From a virus: DNA of 44,029 nucleotides. The translations under genes and the position numbers were made by a program. Of the stretch, positions 36,951-44,029 are shown piece by piece (the stretch's first letter is position 1; each line of letters starts with the position of its first letter). The notes under the pieces were generated by a model. That model ran no database searches. It worked only from the letters and a program-made list of their open reading frames with translations, and was not told the origin of the DNA. The DNA lies in the IMG/VR virus record IMGVR_UViG_3300020020_000080, positions 1 through 44,029 of that record. The stretch is one strand, 5' to 3'.

Positions 36951-39015
36951 CGCCACCACTCCGCTTGTGCGCCAGCATCCGCTTGGCTTCGGCATTCATC
37001 TTGCGATCCTCGTGCGCGTCGTGCGCATCCTGCACGAACTTCGCATTCTCCATCCGTGCATCATGAACGGCCCACTGGGGCGCCAGTTCCGCATCCACCT
37101 GCGCCTTGTACGCCGTCGACCGCTTGTGCGTTGCGTCCGCCTGCGTCTTGTCGATGTCCGCCGCGGCCTGCATCATCTGCATCTCAGGCGGCAACTCGAA
37201 CGGCTGCGGCGCGCCAGGACCGTCCGGCATGCCCTCCGACTGCGCCTTGGCGTAGTTCAGTTGCACCTTGGACTTGGTCTCCTCGACTTTCGCAGCCTCG
37301 CCCTCCAGCGCAATCTTCTTCGCCGTCTCCTGCGCCGGATCGGGCTGCTGCTGCGTCGCGTCCCGCCAGGTTTTCTTCGCCGTCGCACTAAGGCTCGAGC
37401 TTTCCACCAGGATGCTCACCGCGGCCGCGGCCTCCTGCGGCTTAAGCATCGGAGCGATGCTCGGCATGATCTGCGTCAGCGTCTCGTAGACGTCCTGCTG
37501 CGCGTTGATGGTGTCGCTGCCCTCGTCCATGATGATGTCGACGTCGAGTTCGCCGATCGCGTTCACCATCTGCGGCTGACCCGTCATCGGGTCGATCTGC
37601 TGCCCGTTCACCTGCACGAACTGCGCAACGCCCTCGTTGTCCGTCACCCTCACCCACTTCTCGCCGGTCCAATACCGCTGCACCGCAGAGAATAACGCCC
37701 GGTAAACCCGGATCTTCCAGCCCCGATAGCCCAGGATATACGGCCCCAACTCGGCCATGCCGGCCTGCTGCAGCAATTGAATAGCGCGGCCGCTCTGGTT
37801 GGAGATGTCGCCGATCAGCGCCTGGTTCGGCCCGTAATTGTCCAACTCGGCAATGGCATTTTCCATCAACTTGAGTTGGCCCGCAAAATCGAACGACTGG
37901 TCATCGCTCTTGATGCCCTCGTCCGGCGTCCGCGCGTTGGTTACAACCACGCCGTCCGGCCGCGACCACTCCTGCCGCACCCGCTCGATGTCGCTCACGC
38001 TGCCCTGCGTCATAATCAGGCGCCGGCTGTTGGCCGTAAACAGTGCCCTCGATCGCCGCGCGTTGTACTCGTCCTGCGCCGAGCGCATGTTGCGCACGAA
38101 GCCATACCGATCGCCATCATGGTCGACGTTGCAGGAAAACATGATGTAGCGGCAGATCGGCTTCAGCTTCTCGTCAAACAGATAACTCTCGCCACTGTCG
38201 AGGATCATGCTGCCGGTGAACATCGTCCAGCACCAGCGCCCCTTGTGCAGATACCAGCAGTCGACCAGGCGGACGAGCTGCTTGCCGCCCTCCATCATGA
38301 ACCATTTGCTTTCCCGATCGGGGTTCGTGGTCAGGTCGCTGGTGTTCTCGCTCGTCGCCGCCAACTCCTCGGCATGGTCGGGAAATAACTCCTGCGCCGC
38401 CTCGAGATCCAGCCACTTCGCTTCGCCCATGAACCGCGCGTCGGAGAAATCGTTGCGATAGCTTCGCGGGTCGTAAAAGAAGCTATCCACCTCGACCGGG
38501 TTGAAATCGACGTTGTAATTGCCCTGCTGATCCTGCTCGCCCAACTCAATCACGATGCCGGAAAGACCTTCTACGGCAGCGTCCAGCGCCACCTCCGGCG
38601 CCTTCGCATTCCAGTTGCCTATGTCCAACACGGCCCGGATCACCGCGGTCGCCAACTCGGCGCCCTCCTGGTGCTTCGGCGTGCGCGGATACGCCTTCGG
38701 ATCCTGCTTGAGCCGATCGATCAGACCGACCACGCCGTTGAGCTTGCGGGCGATGCGATTGAACGTCACCACCGGCTGCTTGCGCTTGTTCAGTTCCTTG
38801 ATTTGCGCGTCGGTCCAGTGCGCGCCGTGGTAGTAGCGCCGCGCGTTCTTCTGCTCGGAGATTTCTTCCTGCTTATTGTCGAGATAGTTGCTGTAACTCT
38901 TGCGGCATTTCTCGAGCGACCAGTATTCCTGCTTGGGCGCGCCTGTTACGGCCACGGCTGTGCTGCCGGTGCCTGCGAACGGTGCCCCGGTTGAGTAGCC
39001 TGGTGATGCTGGCAT
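36943..39015 (-). CDS. Portal protein (P22 gp1-like)
   Basis: A 690-residue portal of the P22 gp1 family. Marks include NARRYYHGAHWTDAQI (about 58-73), NRIARKLNGVVGLIDRLKQD (86-105), VEVDSFFYDPRSYRNDFSDA, RGYGFVRNMRS-like DRYGFVRNMRSAQDEYN, and a long Gln/Ala-rich helical barrel C-terminus. The ring forms the packaging vertex and later binds the gp4-like adaptor. ATG at 39015 overlaps the stop of the small gene upstream (TAATG). Size agrees with P22-type portals. Confidence 0.92.
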   Translation of the reverse strand: MPASPGYSTGAPFAGTGSTAVAVTGAPKQEYWSLEKCRKSYSNYLDNKQEEISEQKNARRYYHGAHWTDAQIKELNKRKQPVVTFNRIARKLNGVVGLIDRLKQDPKAYPRTPKHQEGAELATAVIRAVLDIGNWNAKAPEVALDAAVEGLSGIVIELGEQDQQGNYNVDFNPVEVDSFFYDPRSYRNDFSDARFMGEAKWLDLEAAQELFPDHAEELAATSENTSDLTTNPDRESKWFMMEGGKQLVRLVDCWYLHKGRWCWTMFTGSMILDSGESYLFDEKLKPICRYIMFSCNVDHDGDRYGFVRNMRSAQDEYNARRSRALFTANSRRLIMTQGSVSDIERVRQEWSRPDGVVVTNARTPDEGIKSDDQSFDFAGQLKLMENAIAELDNYGPNQALIGDISNQSGRAIQLLQQAGMAELGPYILGYRGWKIRVYRALFSAVQRYWTGEKWVRVTDNEGVAQFVQVNGQQIDPMTGQPQMVNAIGELDVDIIMDEGSDTINAQQDVYETLTQIMPSIAPMLKPQEAAAAVSILVESSSLSATAKKTWRDATQQQPDPAQETAKKIALEGEAAKVEETKSKVQLNYAKAQSEGMPDGPGAPQPFELPPEMQMMQAAADIDKTQADATHKRSTAYKAQVDAELAPQWAVHDARMENAKFVQDAHDAHEDRKMNAEAKRMLAHKRSGGDA

Positions 39016-39188
39016 TAGTGCTTTGTGGTTGCCTTCATCAGCCGCAGTGCTGACGCTATTTCCATTTCACGCTTCCGCTGCTCAAGCATGCCGGATCTCG
39101 TCAAATCAGGACGGCCTTCACGCAGCCTCTCAGCATCCCACTCTTCCCATATGCGGCGGGTGCCTTTTTCCAATTCACTCTCGCTCAT
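39015..39188 (-). CDS. Small charged protein between terminase and portal
   Basis: A 57-residue frame from the ATG at 39188 (MSESELEKGTRRIWEEWDAE..., ending KATTKH), four bases after the TerL stop and overlapping the portal start. Highly charged and helical; no family recognised. Gene packing and a plausible AGGG site upstream support it. Confidence 0.55.
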   Translation of the reverse strand: MSESELEKGTRRIWEEWDAERLREGRPDLTRSGMLEQRKREMEIASALRLMKATTKH

Positions 39189-39192
39189 CACA

Positions 39193-40686
39193 TCACCCTA
39201 TCAACGAAAGATGGTTCGCGCGCACTTCGCTCTCATGGCTGCGGTAGCCGCTTGCGTTCTCCGGCTTCGGCGCCCTTGCCGGATGCTCGCCCGACATCAT
39301 TCGATCGAGTAGCTGGCCGACGAGGCCGAGCGCGTCGACCATATCATCGTGCTTCCCCGCGGGAAATGACAGTAGCTCGCTCCGCAGCGCCGGATACCAC
39401 GATGCGTGCATCGGGACATACAAACCATCCAGTGCCATACGGCCTCGCATCGACTGCGCCCTCACAGCTTTGTCGCCCCGCGTCGGGAATTGCTCGCGGT
39501 AGACCCAAGCTTTGCGCTCGCGCTGGCGCCGATCAATCCACGGCCCGACACCGCTTTTAATTTGGCCGGTTTCTTCGGCCCAGCCGATCGGCTTGTGTTC
39601 GATGACGAGATCACAGAAGGCTTCGACCCAGACATCGCTCGATGCCTGCTTGCGCCACACATCGAGCAAATACATTCGCCCTTCCGGATCAATCCCAACG
39701 ACTGCATGGACCGTATAATCCCCGCCATCACTAGTCGTTGCGTAGTCGGATCCACCATAAACTCTAAGCGTTCCGGCGGCTGGTGCTTTGTCATACGGCT
39801 TCAACCAATCGACTTTGAAATAATCACCCTCATCAGGCGATGGTCTTTGCATGTACAACGCGGACCAAAAGCGAGCCTGAGAGTTTCGCTTGATACGCTC
39901 GAGTGCTTCGATGGGATACGCATCAGGCCACAACGCGGATCCATCTTCAGCAATAGCCGGCAGCTCGACCACTTCCCAGGTATCGCCACCGGCCGCTTGC
40001 TGCGCCAACAGAGCGCCACATAAATCATCTTCGTGCATGCGGTGATTGATGACGATGATCTTGCCGCCAGGCATCAACCGATTGTACGCCGTGCCCGTGT
40101 ACCAATCCCAAACTGTCTTGCGTGTGAGTTCTGACAGCGCGTCCTGCATCGACGCATACGGATCATCGATGAGCATGCAATCAGCGCCGCGGCCGAGAAC
40201 CGAGCCGCCAATGCCCATCGCATAATAAATGCCGCCAGCCGAAGTGTGCCACTTGCCTCGCGCCTGGCTATCTTCTGCGAGTTCAGTTGGATTGAGGAAG
40301 ATTGATTTGTATTCAGGGGATGAGATCGTGTTTCGCACTGCGCGTCCGAAATCACTTGCGAGGCTTTCGGTTGCGGAGATGGAGAGAAACTGTTTGTCAG
40401 GTTGGCGCCCGAGAAACCATGCAGGAAAGCGGTGCGAAGCCAGTTCTGATTTGCCGTGCCGTGGCGGCACCAGCAACATCAGCCGATCTATTTCACCACG
40501 TTCGACGCGCTCGAGTTGTTCGGCGATCGCGCGGTGATGTTTTGCAGTTCGGTATTTCGGAAACGTATATTCAGTGAAGTTGATCAGGCTCGTCTGCGCC
40601 TCGACGCGGCGCTCGATCTCTTGTTCTATCTGCTCGTCGCTCACGGACGAAGTCGACCAGTTCCGCAAGGGTCCAGTCTGTTGCAT
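39193..40686 (-). CDS. terL: Terminase large subunit
   Basis: A 497-residue packaging motor. The ATPase has Walker A VPPRHGKSE (73-81), Walker B CMLIDDPY (170-177) and a coupling NHRMHEDD near 214-221. The RNase-H-like nuclease shows YGGSDYATTSDGGDY from 310 (Asp314) and a C-terminal KHDDMVDAL (about 457-465). It translocates DNA into the procapsid and cuts it, probably by headful as in P22-type phages. The ATG at 40686 overlaps the terS gene by 116 bases; a GTG at 40644 is the alternative start, but only 40686 has a ribosome-like GAGAAG. Confidence 0.95.
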   Translation of the reverse strand: MQQTGPLRNWSTSSVSDEQIEQEIERRVEAQTSLINFTEYTFPKYRTAKHHRAIAEQLERVERGEIDRLMLLVPPRHGKSELASHRFPAWFLGRQPDKQFLSISATESLASDFGRAVRNTISSPEYKSIFLNPTELAEDSQARGKWHTSAGGIYYAMGIGGSVLGRGADCMLIDDPYASMQDALSELTRKTVWDWYTGTAYNRLMPGGKIIVINHRMHEDDLCGALLAQQAAGGDTWEVVELPAIAEDGSALWPDAYPIEALERIKRNSQARFWSALYMQRPSPDEGDYFKVDWLKPYDKAPAAGTLRVYGGSDYATTSDGGDYTVHAVVGIDPEGRMYLLDVWRKQASSDVWVEAFCDLVIEHKPIGWAEETGQIKSGVGPWIDRRQRERKAWVYREQFPTRGDKAVRAQSMRGRMALDGLYVPMHASWYPALRSELLSFPAGKHDDMVDALGLVGQLLDRMMSGEHPARAPKPENASGYRSHESEVRANHLSLIG

Positions 40687-40933
40687 CTCGCTTCTCGATT
40701 GTTACGTTGCTTTCCTGCGCCGGCTTGCCGTCGAGCCGATCAGCGATAATGTCCGCCGATGCAACGCCAAGCCTGCTCGGCATTTGAGCGAGCGCGATCA
40801 GGTTGCGGGCGATGGCGCGGAGCGCCTTTTGATCGCTGCCGGCCGCGGCGATTTCCATCTTGAGCGCGTCGGCGAACGGCTTTTCTGTTGGTCGACCGCC
40901 TGGATTGCCTGATTTGCCCTTGACGAAGGTCAC
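40571..40933 (-). CDS. Putative terminase small subunit
   Basis: A 120-residue protein starting with GTG at 40933. The N-terminus FVKGKSGNPGGRPTEKPFA is the DUF5681-type motif found at the start of proteins encoded beside TerL. The middle is helical and the C-terminus charged (VRERRADRTRDRAPRRGAD). Position directly before and overlapping terL supports the small terminase role, which is to recognise the packaging site. The SD is weak (GAGG about 13 bases upstream). Confidence 0.65.
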   Translation of the reverse strand: MTFVKGKSGNPGGRPTEKPFADALKMEIAAAGSDQKALRAIARNLIALAQMPSRLGVASADIIADRLDGKPAQESNVTIEKRDATDWTLAELVDFVRERRADRTRDRAPRRGADEPDQLH

Positions 40934-40972
40934 TTGTTTTGAAGCCTCAACTATTTGGGAAGATTATGGAAC

Positions 40973-40997
40973 ATTTAGCCTAAATGATTACAATCAT
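40973..40997. promoter_or_regulatory. Two adjacent palindromes before terS
   Basis: ATTTAG-C-CTAAAT (40973-40985) overlaps ATGATT-AC-AATCAT (40984-40997); both are perfect. They lie in the A+T-rich 80 bases between the terminator at 41013-41037 and terS. A possible promoter on the minus strand is TTGTAA with CATAAT 19 bases away. This could be the late-gene control site or a packaging signal. Another perfect palindrome, TGTACC-AA-GGTACA, lies at 41083-41096. Confidence 0.45.
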
Positions 40998-41012
40998 CCA
41001 GCTAAGTCCATG

Positions 41013-41037
41013 AAAAAACCCGCGTTTTTGGCGCGGG
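41013..41037 (-). terminator. Terminator separating early and late genes
   Basis: CCCGCG (41019-41024) pairs with CGCGGG (41032-41037) and six T follow on the minus strand. It closes the early/replication programme just upstream of the terminase genes, the position where lambdoid phages place a late antiterminated terminator. Confidence 0.85.
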
Positions 41038-41139
41038 TGTCTCGATGCACACCGGACACTGCTTATGTCGGGAAGTCAACACTGTACCAAGGTACAATAC
41101 GGTGCAGCGGCTGCAACGCGGGAATGTTATTTTGAGTTC

Positions 41140-41670
41140 CTATTTTGTCCTGCGATTCCAGAAGGCTGAGAGGGCTGAGAGGCCGCGGTTGAGGTCGGCG
41201 AGCTGCTGGACGCCGTCGACCATCAGGTTATTCTCGCAAACCTCGGCCACGGCGAGCCTGGCGGGGGCGCCTGATGCGTTGAGCGCGGCGCGGGCGGCGA
41301 GGTACTGGTGCTTGGTGTGGGTGTGCCGCTGGGCTTCCTTGAGGCCCTGTGCGCTATCCGGGTCCGGGGGCTGGCCACCGGCGGGATTGAGGTTGGCCGA
41401 CCGGGGCTGGCGCGGCGCGAGACAGGCCAGTGAGTAGTCGCTGGCGAGAACGGTCCAGCGCCAGCCGGCGGCAAACTGAGCGTCGGTGATTTTGCCGCGG
41501 GCATGCAGCACGCCGAGCATGCTTCCCCAGACAGGGTCGCGGAAGCCCTGCCTGGCGGCGTCGATCATGCGCCTGACTTCGGTGGGGGACGGCAGGGTTG
41601 GGTCGGCGCGGGGTGGTCGCCGGACCTTGCCTGACGGCTCCCGGCTGGCGAGGGATTTGCGGCGGGTCAT
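41140..41670 (-). CDS. Unknown protein before late terminator
   Basis: A 176-residue protein from the ATG at 41670, two to five bases after the previous stop. The first 30 residues are basic and flexible (MTRRKSLASREPSGKVRRPPR). A helical core follows (EVRRMIDAARQGFRDPVW, ITDAQFAAGWRWTVLASDY, LAVAEVCENNLMVDGVQQLADL). The basic N-terminus and its place right before the terminator and the late genes would suit a DNA-binding late regulator or antiterminator, but I recognise no such family and this is speculation from position. Confidence 0.55.
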   Translation of the reverse strand: MTRRKSLASREPSGKVRRPPRADPTLPSPTEVRRMIDAARQGFRDPVWGSMLGVLHARGKITDAQFAAGWRWTVLASDYSLACLAPRQPRSANLNPAGGQPPDPDSAQGLKEAQRHTHTKHQYLAARAALNASGAPARLAVAEVCENNLMVDGVQQLADLNRGLSALSAFWNRRTK

Positions 41671-41674
41671 GGCG

Positions 41675-42304
41675 CTACGCTCCGAGGTTCGGGATGGGAT
41701 CATCGAGCGGGTCGTCGATGCCGCCGAGGGTGTCGCGGATGTCGTCGAGGGGATCGTGCGGGCGGCGGACGGCTTCGACGGTGGCGCCGGGCCAGACCAG
41801 CTTGGCCTCGTTCACGGCGCCGTGATGGGAGATGATGCGGGCGATTTCCTCGAGCGTGTAGACGACGAGCTTACGCGCTTGCCCCGCCGAAGCCTCTTGG
41901 CGAAAGTGGGCTAGGGCGTCCTCGGGGGAGCGCACGATCGCCGCCACGGTGCCGTCCTCGAGGCGGGCTTCCCAGACGGCTGGGTCCAGATGCGGACATT
42001 GTCCAGCTTCCGCTGCGGCGTCGAGCGCCCGCCATGCTGACGCCATGCGGGCGGACTGGACCCGGACGGATTCGAGGTCGCCGTGCCAGATGGCCTGGTT
42101 GAACAGGTAGCGTTGCCGGTCGAACTTCTCGCGCAGTTCCGGGCTGACCAGCAGGCGCAGCCGCCCGGCGCCCCACTTCGCCTCGGCCTCGACCGCCACC
42201 TGGTCGGCGCCATCGATTGCGCCTTGGCCGACGATCAGGGTGCCTGGTGTTCTGGCCCAGCTTTGGGGTGAGCCGAGGGGGCGGGTGTCTTTTACCTTCG
42301 CCAT
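41675..42304 (-). CDS. Unknown protein next to the origin
   Basis: A 209-residue protein, ATG at 42304 with a G-rich ribosome site ten bases upstream. Mostly helical, with a YLFNQAIWHGDLESVRVQSARMASAWRALDA-type central region and a degraded acidic C-terminus (DPLDDIRDTLGGIDDPLDDP). I recognise no family. Encoded between the iteron array and the unknown gene at 41140, both under the early leftward programme. Confidence 0.55.
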   Translation of the reverse strand: MAKVKDTRPLGSPQSWARTPGTLIVGQGAIDGADQVAVEAEAKWGAGRLRLLVSPELREKFDRQRYLFNQAIWHGDLESVRVQSARMASAWRALDAAAEAGQCPHLDPAVWEARLEDGTVAAIVRSPEDALAHFRQEASAGQARKLVVYTLEEIARIISHHGAVNEAKLVWPGATVEAVRRPHDPLDDIRDTLGGIDDPLDDPIPNLGA

Positions 42305-42342
42305 TTTGAAAAAATCCCCCCGTACCCCCCTAGTAAACCCAG

Positions 42343-42506
42343 CGATACGATACGACGACCATCAGGTCGTTCGTATCGCTGAAGCGGTACGAAATAACCA
42401 AGCGATCCCAAGGCGTTGGAAGGATTCGTATCGGTTCGTATCGGTTCGTATCGACCCCGATACGATGACAAATGGAACCCAAATCGTATCGATTTTTTTC
42501 GATACG
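42343..42506. other. Iteron array, probable replication origin
   Basis: The heptamer CGATACG or its complement CGTATCG occurs nine times in 164 bases: 42343, 42348, 42372, 42427, 42437, 42447, 42458, 42485 and 42500 (start positions). Three copies (42427-42453) are exact 10-base tandem repeats of GGTTCGTATC type. The last two form a perfect 12-bp inverted repeat, AAATCGTATCGA (42481-42492) and TCGATACGATTT (42499-42510), around six T. The array follows directly on the stop of the prim-pol/helicase gene. Iterons beside a replication-initiator gene are the usual form of a plasmid- or phage-type origin. Confidence 0.7.
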
Positions 42507-42539
42507 ATTTGTCTACTGTTTGTTCACGTTTCTCAGCAA

Positions 42540-44029
42540 TCATTCAAAGCCTCCCAAGCCAATTTCCTTCTCGCCTTTTTCGGTGATTTTGTATTTCCCG
42601 CTACGATGCTTCACGGCGAATTTGTACTGGACGAGGTTCGCCATTACGCGCTGCACCTTGGCCTTGCTCGGGCGCCCCTCGACCTCGAACCCGGCCCTGG
42701 TGGCGATATGAGAGAAGGATGCATTGGGGCTGGCGGCTAGGATCCGCAGCACTCGGTTCTCGTCGCTCTCCAGCTTCCGCCGGCCCTCCTCGATCGTGGC
42801 CTCGGCGATCGGAACGGCGACCACGGACGGCATCAGGCGCCCCTCGGCGTCATGCACCCTGGCGCTCTCGGCCACCCTCAGATCAAACGACAGCGCCTCG
42901 AACTCCGGCCCCCGGAACTTGCCGAGCCAGTGCAGTGTCACCTGCTTCTCGGCATCCGCCCACAGCGTCAGGTTCCCGTCGACCTCATTGAGGAAAGCGG
43001 ACCCGCCCATCGGCAGCAGGTTGTCCTGAACGGCATTCTTGACGGGGTGGCAGCACACCAGAGCAGCCGGCTTGCCGGGCAGGAAGGTCAGGCGTCGCAG
43101 CACCCTGGCGTAGGCCCCCTGCTGGCTGTTGCTGTTGGTCTCGTCGCCCCTGAAGTAGGCTGCGGCGGTGTCGACAATGACCAGGATCAGGTCGCCGATT
43201 TCGGCCGCGGCAGCCTCGATCACGGCCATCTGGGCCGCGATGTCGATCACGCCGGCGATGAACCGCATCTTGACCCGCTCAGCGTCGAACCCGTAGGCGT
43301 CCGCCAACACCAGAAACCGCGCCCTTATGTCGTCCGGGTTCTCGCCGGCCAGCACCAGCACCGTCCCCGCCTTGACCTCCTTGCCGTGCATGGCCTCGCC
43401 GCGGGCAATGCACTGGGCGACGTACATGGCGACCGCCGTCTTGCCATGCCCGGTGCGCGCCGTCAGGCTGTAGAGGTAGCCCCGCTGCAGGATGCCATCG
43501 ATCAGGTAGGCCGGTGGGGTGAAGCCCGCCACGAACTGCGCCGCGGTCAGCACCAGCGGCAGCGGCTGGCCGGTGGCAGGGTCAACCTGCGGGGTCGCCT
43601 CCGGCTCGGGTTCGAACTCCCCCGGCTTGGGCTTGCCAGCCTCCTCGGCGACCTTCGTGTCCCACTTCTTGACCGCGCGGCGCCACTTGTTGGCGAACAG
43701 GCTCGGCCCGCGGCCTTCCTCCTCCAGCCGCTCGGTGTTGGTTCTGGCGTCGTCGGGGAGCCGGGAGCGGGTGTTACGCTCGTAATCTGCCCACACCGCG
43801 TCACGGTCGCTGTTGCTTGGCGGGATAGGACTATCGCGGCGCAGACCGATCACAGCCGCCCACACAAGCTTTGTCATGTACTCCTCGCGGCCGTCAGTCT
43901 GGTTGCCGAAGGCGTCGGTACCGGCGCCTGATGCCGTCTGCGTGCGAGGGCCGCCAGCCACGCCGCCATGTCGCTCGACCAGCGCCTCGATCGCCTCCAA
44001 CAACCACTCTGGGGCATCCGCGATCGGCA
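42540..44029 (-). CDS. Primase-polymerase/helicase, C-terminal part (gene begins at 709)
   Basis: The continuation of the gene starting at 709; the frame is open through the window end and the repeat. Numbered on the 683-residue whole, a RepA/AAA_25-type helicase follows the prim-pol domain: Walker A TARTGHGKTAV (about 377-387), LVLAGENPDD (413-422), Walker B LILVIVD (468-474), and a HPVKNA motif near 515. The last ~75 residues look like a winged helix (ASFSHIATRAGFEVEGRPSK), which could bind the iterons at 42343-42506. Prim-pol fused to a RecA-fold helicase gives a self-contained initiator. Codon 43902-43904 reads Asn here and Thr in the left copy (20-22). Confidence 0.9.
   Translation of the reverse strand, partial: PIADAPEWLLEAIEALVERHGGVAGGPRTQTASGAGTDAFGNQTDGREEYMTKLVWAAVIGLRRDSPIPPSNSDRDAVWADYERNTRSRLPDDARTNTERLEEEGRGPSLFANKWRRAVKKWDTKVAEEAGKPKPGEFEPEPEATPQVDPATGQPLPLVLTAAQFVAGFTPPAYLIDGILQRGYLYSLTARTGHGKTAVAMYVAQCIARGEAMHGKEVKAGTVLVLAGENPDDIRARFLVLADAYGFDAERVKMRFIAGVIDIAAQMAVIEAAAAEIGDLILVIVDTAAAYFRGDETNSNSQQGAYARVLRRLTFLPGKPAALVCCHPVKNAVQDNLLPMGGSAFLNEVDGNLTLWADAEKQVTLHWLGKFRGPEFEALSFDLRVAESARVHDAEGRLMPSVVAVPIAEATIEEGRRKLESDENRVLRILAASPNASFSHIATRAGFEVEGRPSKAKVQRVMANLVQYKFAVKHRSGKYKITEKGEKEIGLGGFE
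43883..44029. repeat. Terminal direct repeat, right copy
   Basis: Matches positions 1-147 with one mismatch (T at 43903 against G at 21). See the left copy for interpretation. Confidence 0.95.

Noticed and set aside
36180-37695. Long plus-strand open frames opposite the portal and Ig-like genes
   Set aside because: Arg/His/Pro-rich antisense frames typical of high-GC DNA; the opposite strand carries clear portal sequence.
42343-42510. CRISPR array or transcription terminator at the repeats
   Set aside because: The units are 7-10 bases with no regular spacers, and the hairpin is not followed by a T-run on the minus strand.
42292-42543. 83-codon minus-strand frame over the iterons
   Set aside because: Its start makes an ATGA junction with the helicase stop, which is tempting, but most of its sequence is dictated by the CGATACG repeats and it resembles no protein. 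Left unannotated.
1-44029. Phage-plasmid life style
   Set aside because: Iterons and a prim-pol/helicase are plasmid-like, but an integrase with all catalytic residues is present and no partition genes were seen.

Overview
The window reads as one essentially complete genome of a temperate, P22-like (short-tailed) phage of an alphaproteobacterium. The first 147 bases recur at the right end (43883-44029) with a single mismatch, so the sequence closes into a circle of about 43,882 bp, and a primase-helicase gene runs across the join. An alphaproteobacterial host is indicated by a phage-borne GcrA homologue, a regulator known essentially from that class. Two cargo proteins carry PEP-CTERM sorting tails resembling, as I recall them, those of Bradyrhizobium/Rhodopseudomonas relatives. 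No tRNA, insertion sequence or CRISPR array was seen.

Layout. A lambda-like control region lies at 4541-5308: a Cro-like gene (minus) and a short HTH repressor (plus) diverge from an operator cluster, and a second operator pair covers a rightward promoter behind the repressor. The rightward (plus) arm, 4862-9473, looks like the lysogeny and cargo arm: repressor, five small genes, a PEP-CTERM protein, an excisionase-like HTH gene overlapping a tyrosine integrase, and a second PEP-CTERM protein. Everything else is on the minus strand and reads as one lytic programme. It starts with early regulators (Cro-like, HTH, GcrA) and replication/recombination genes (VRR-NUC, PD-(D/E)XK nuclease, SSB-like, prim-pol/helicase). 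It then crosses the contig join to an iteron-rich probable origin (42343-42506), two unknown genes and a terminator.

The late genes follow in P22-like order: TerS, TerL, portal, an Ig-like acidic protein, two effector-like proteins sharing one leader, scaffold, major capsid protein, gp4-like adaptor and gp10-like stabilisation protein. After these come four internal/ejection proteins, one with a tail-lysozyme domain. The last third (9403-25831) is a large tail-appendage set: two fibres, a pectate-lyase-like beta-helix spike, an Ig/LamG adhesin, a GQSN esterase, a beta-rich protein and a GH9-cellulase-like protein. A small lysis-type cassette of membrane proteins sits inside it (18894-19688).

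How it works together. The repressor is inferred to hold two promoters of identical architecture shut. Release fires the leftward programme around the circle. Virions would carry several enzymes able to trim a polysaccharide surface, and possibly a packaged ADP-ribosyltransferase-like effector. In the lysogen, the PEP-CTERM proteins would add exported material to the host envelope. Most interesting for follow-up are the swappable-leader effector pair, the PEP-CTERM cargo, the paired operator/promoter modules with apparently leaderless repressor and Cro transcripts, the phage GcrA, and the GH9-like tail enzyme.
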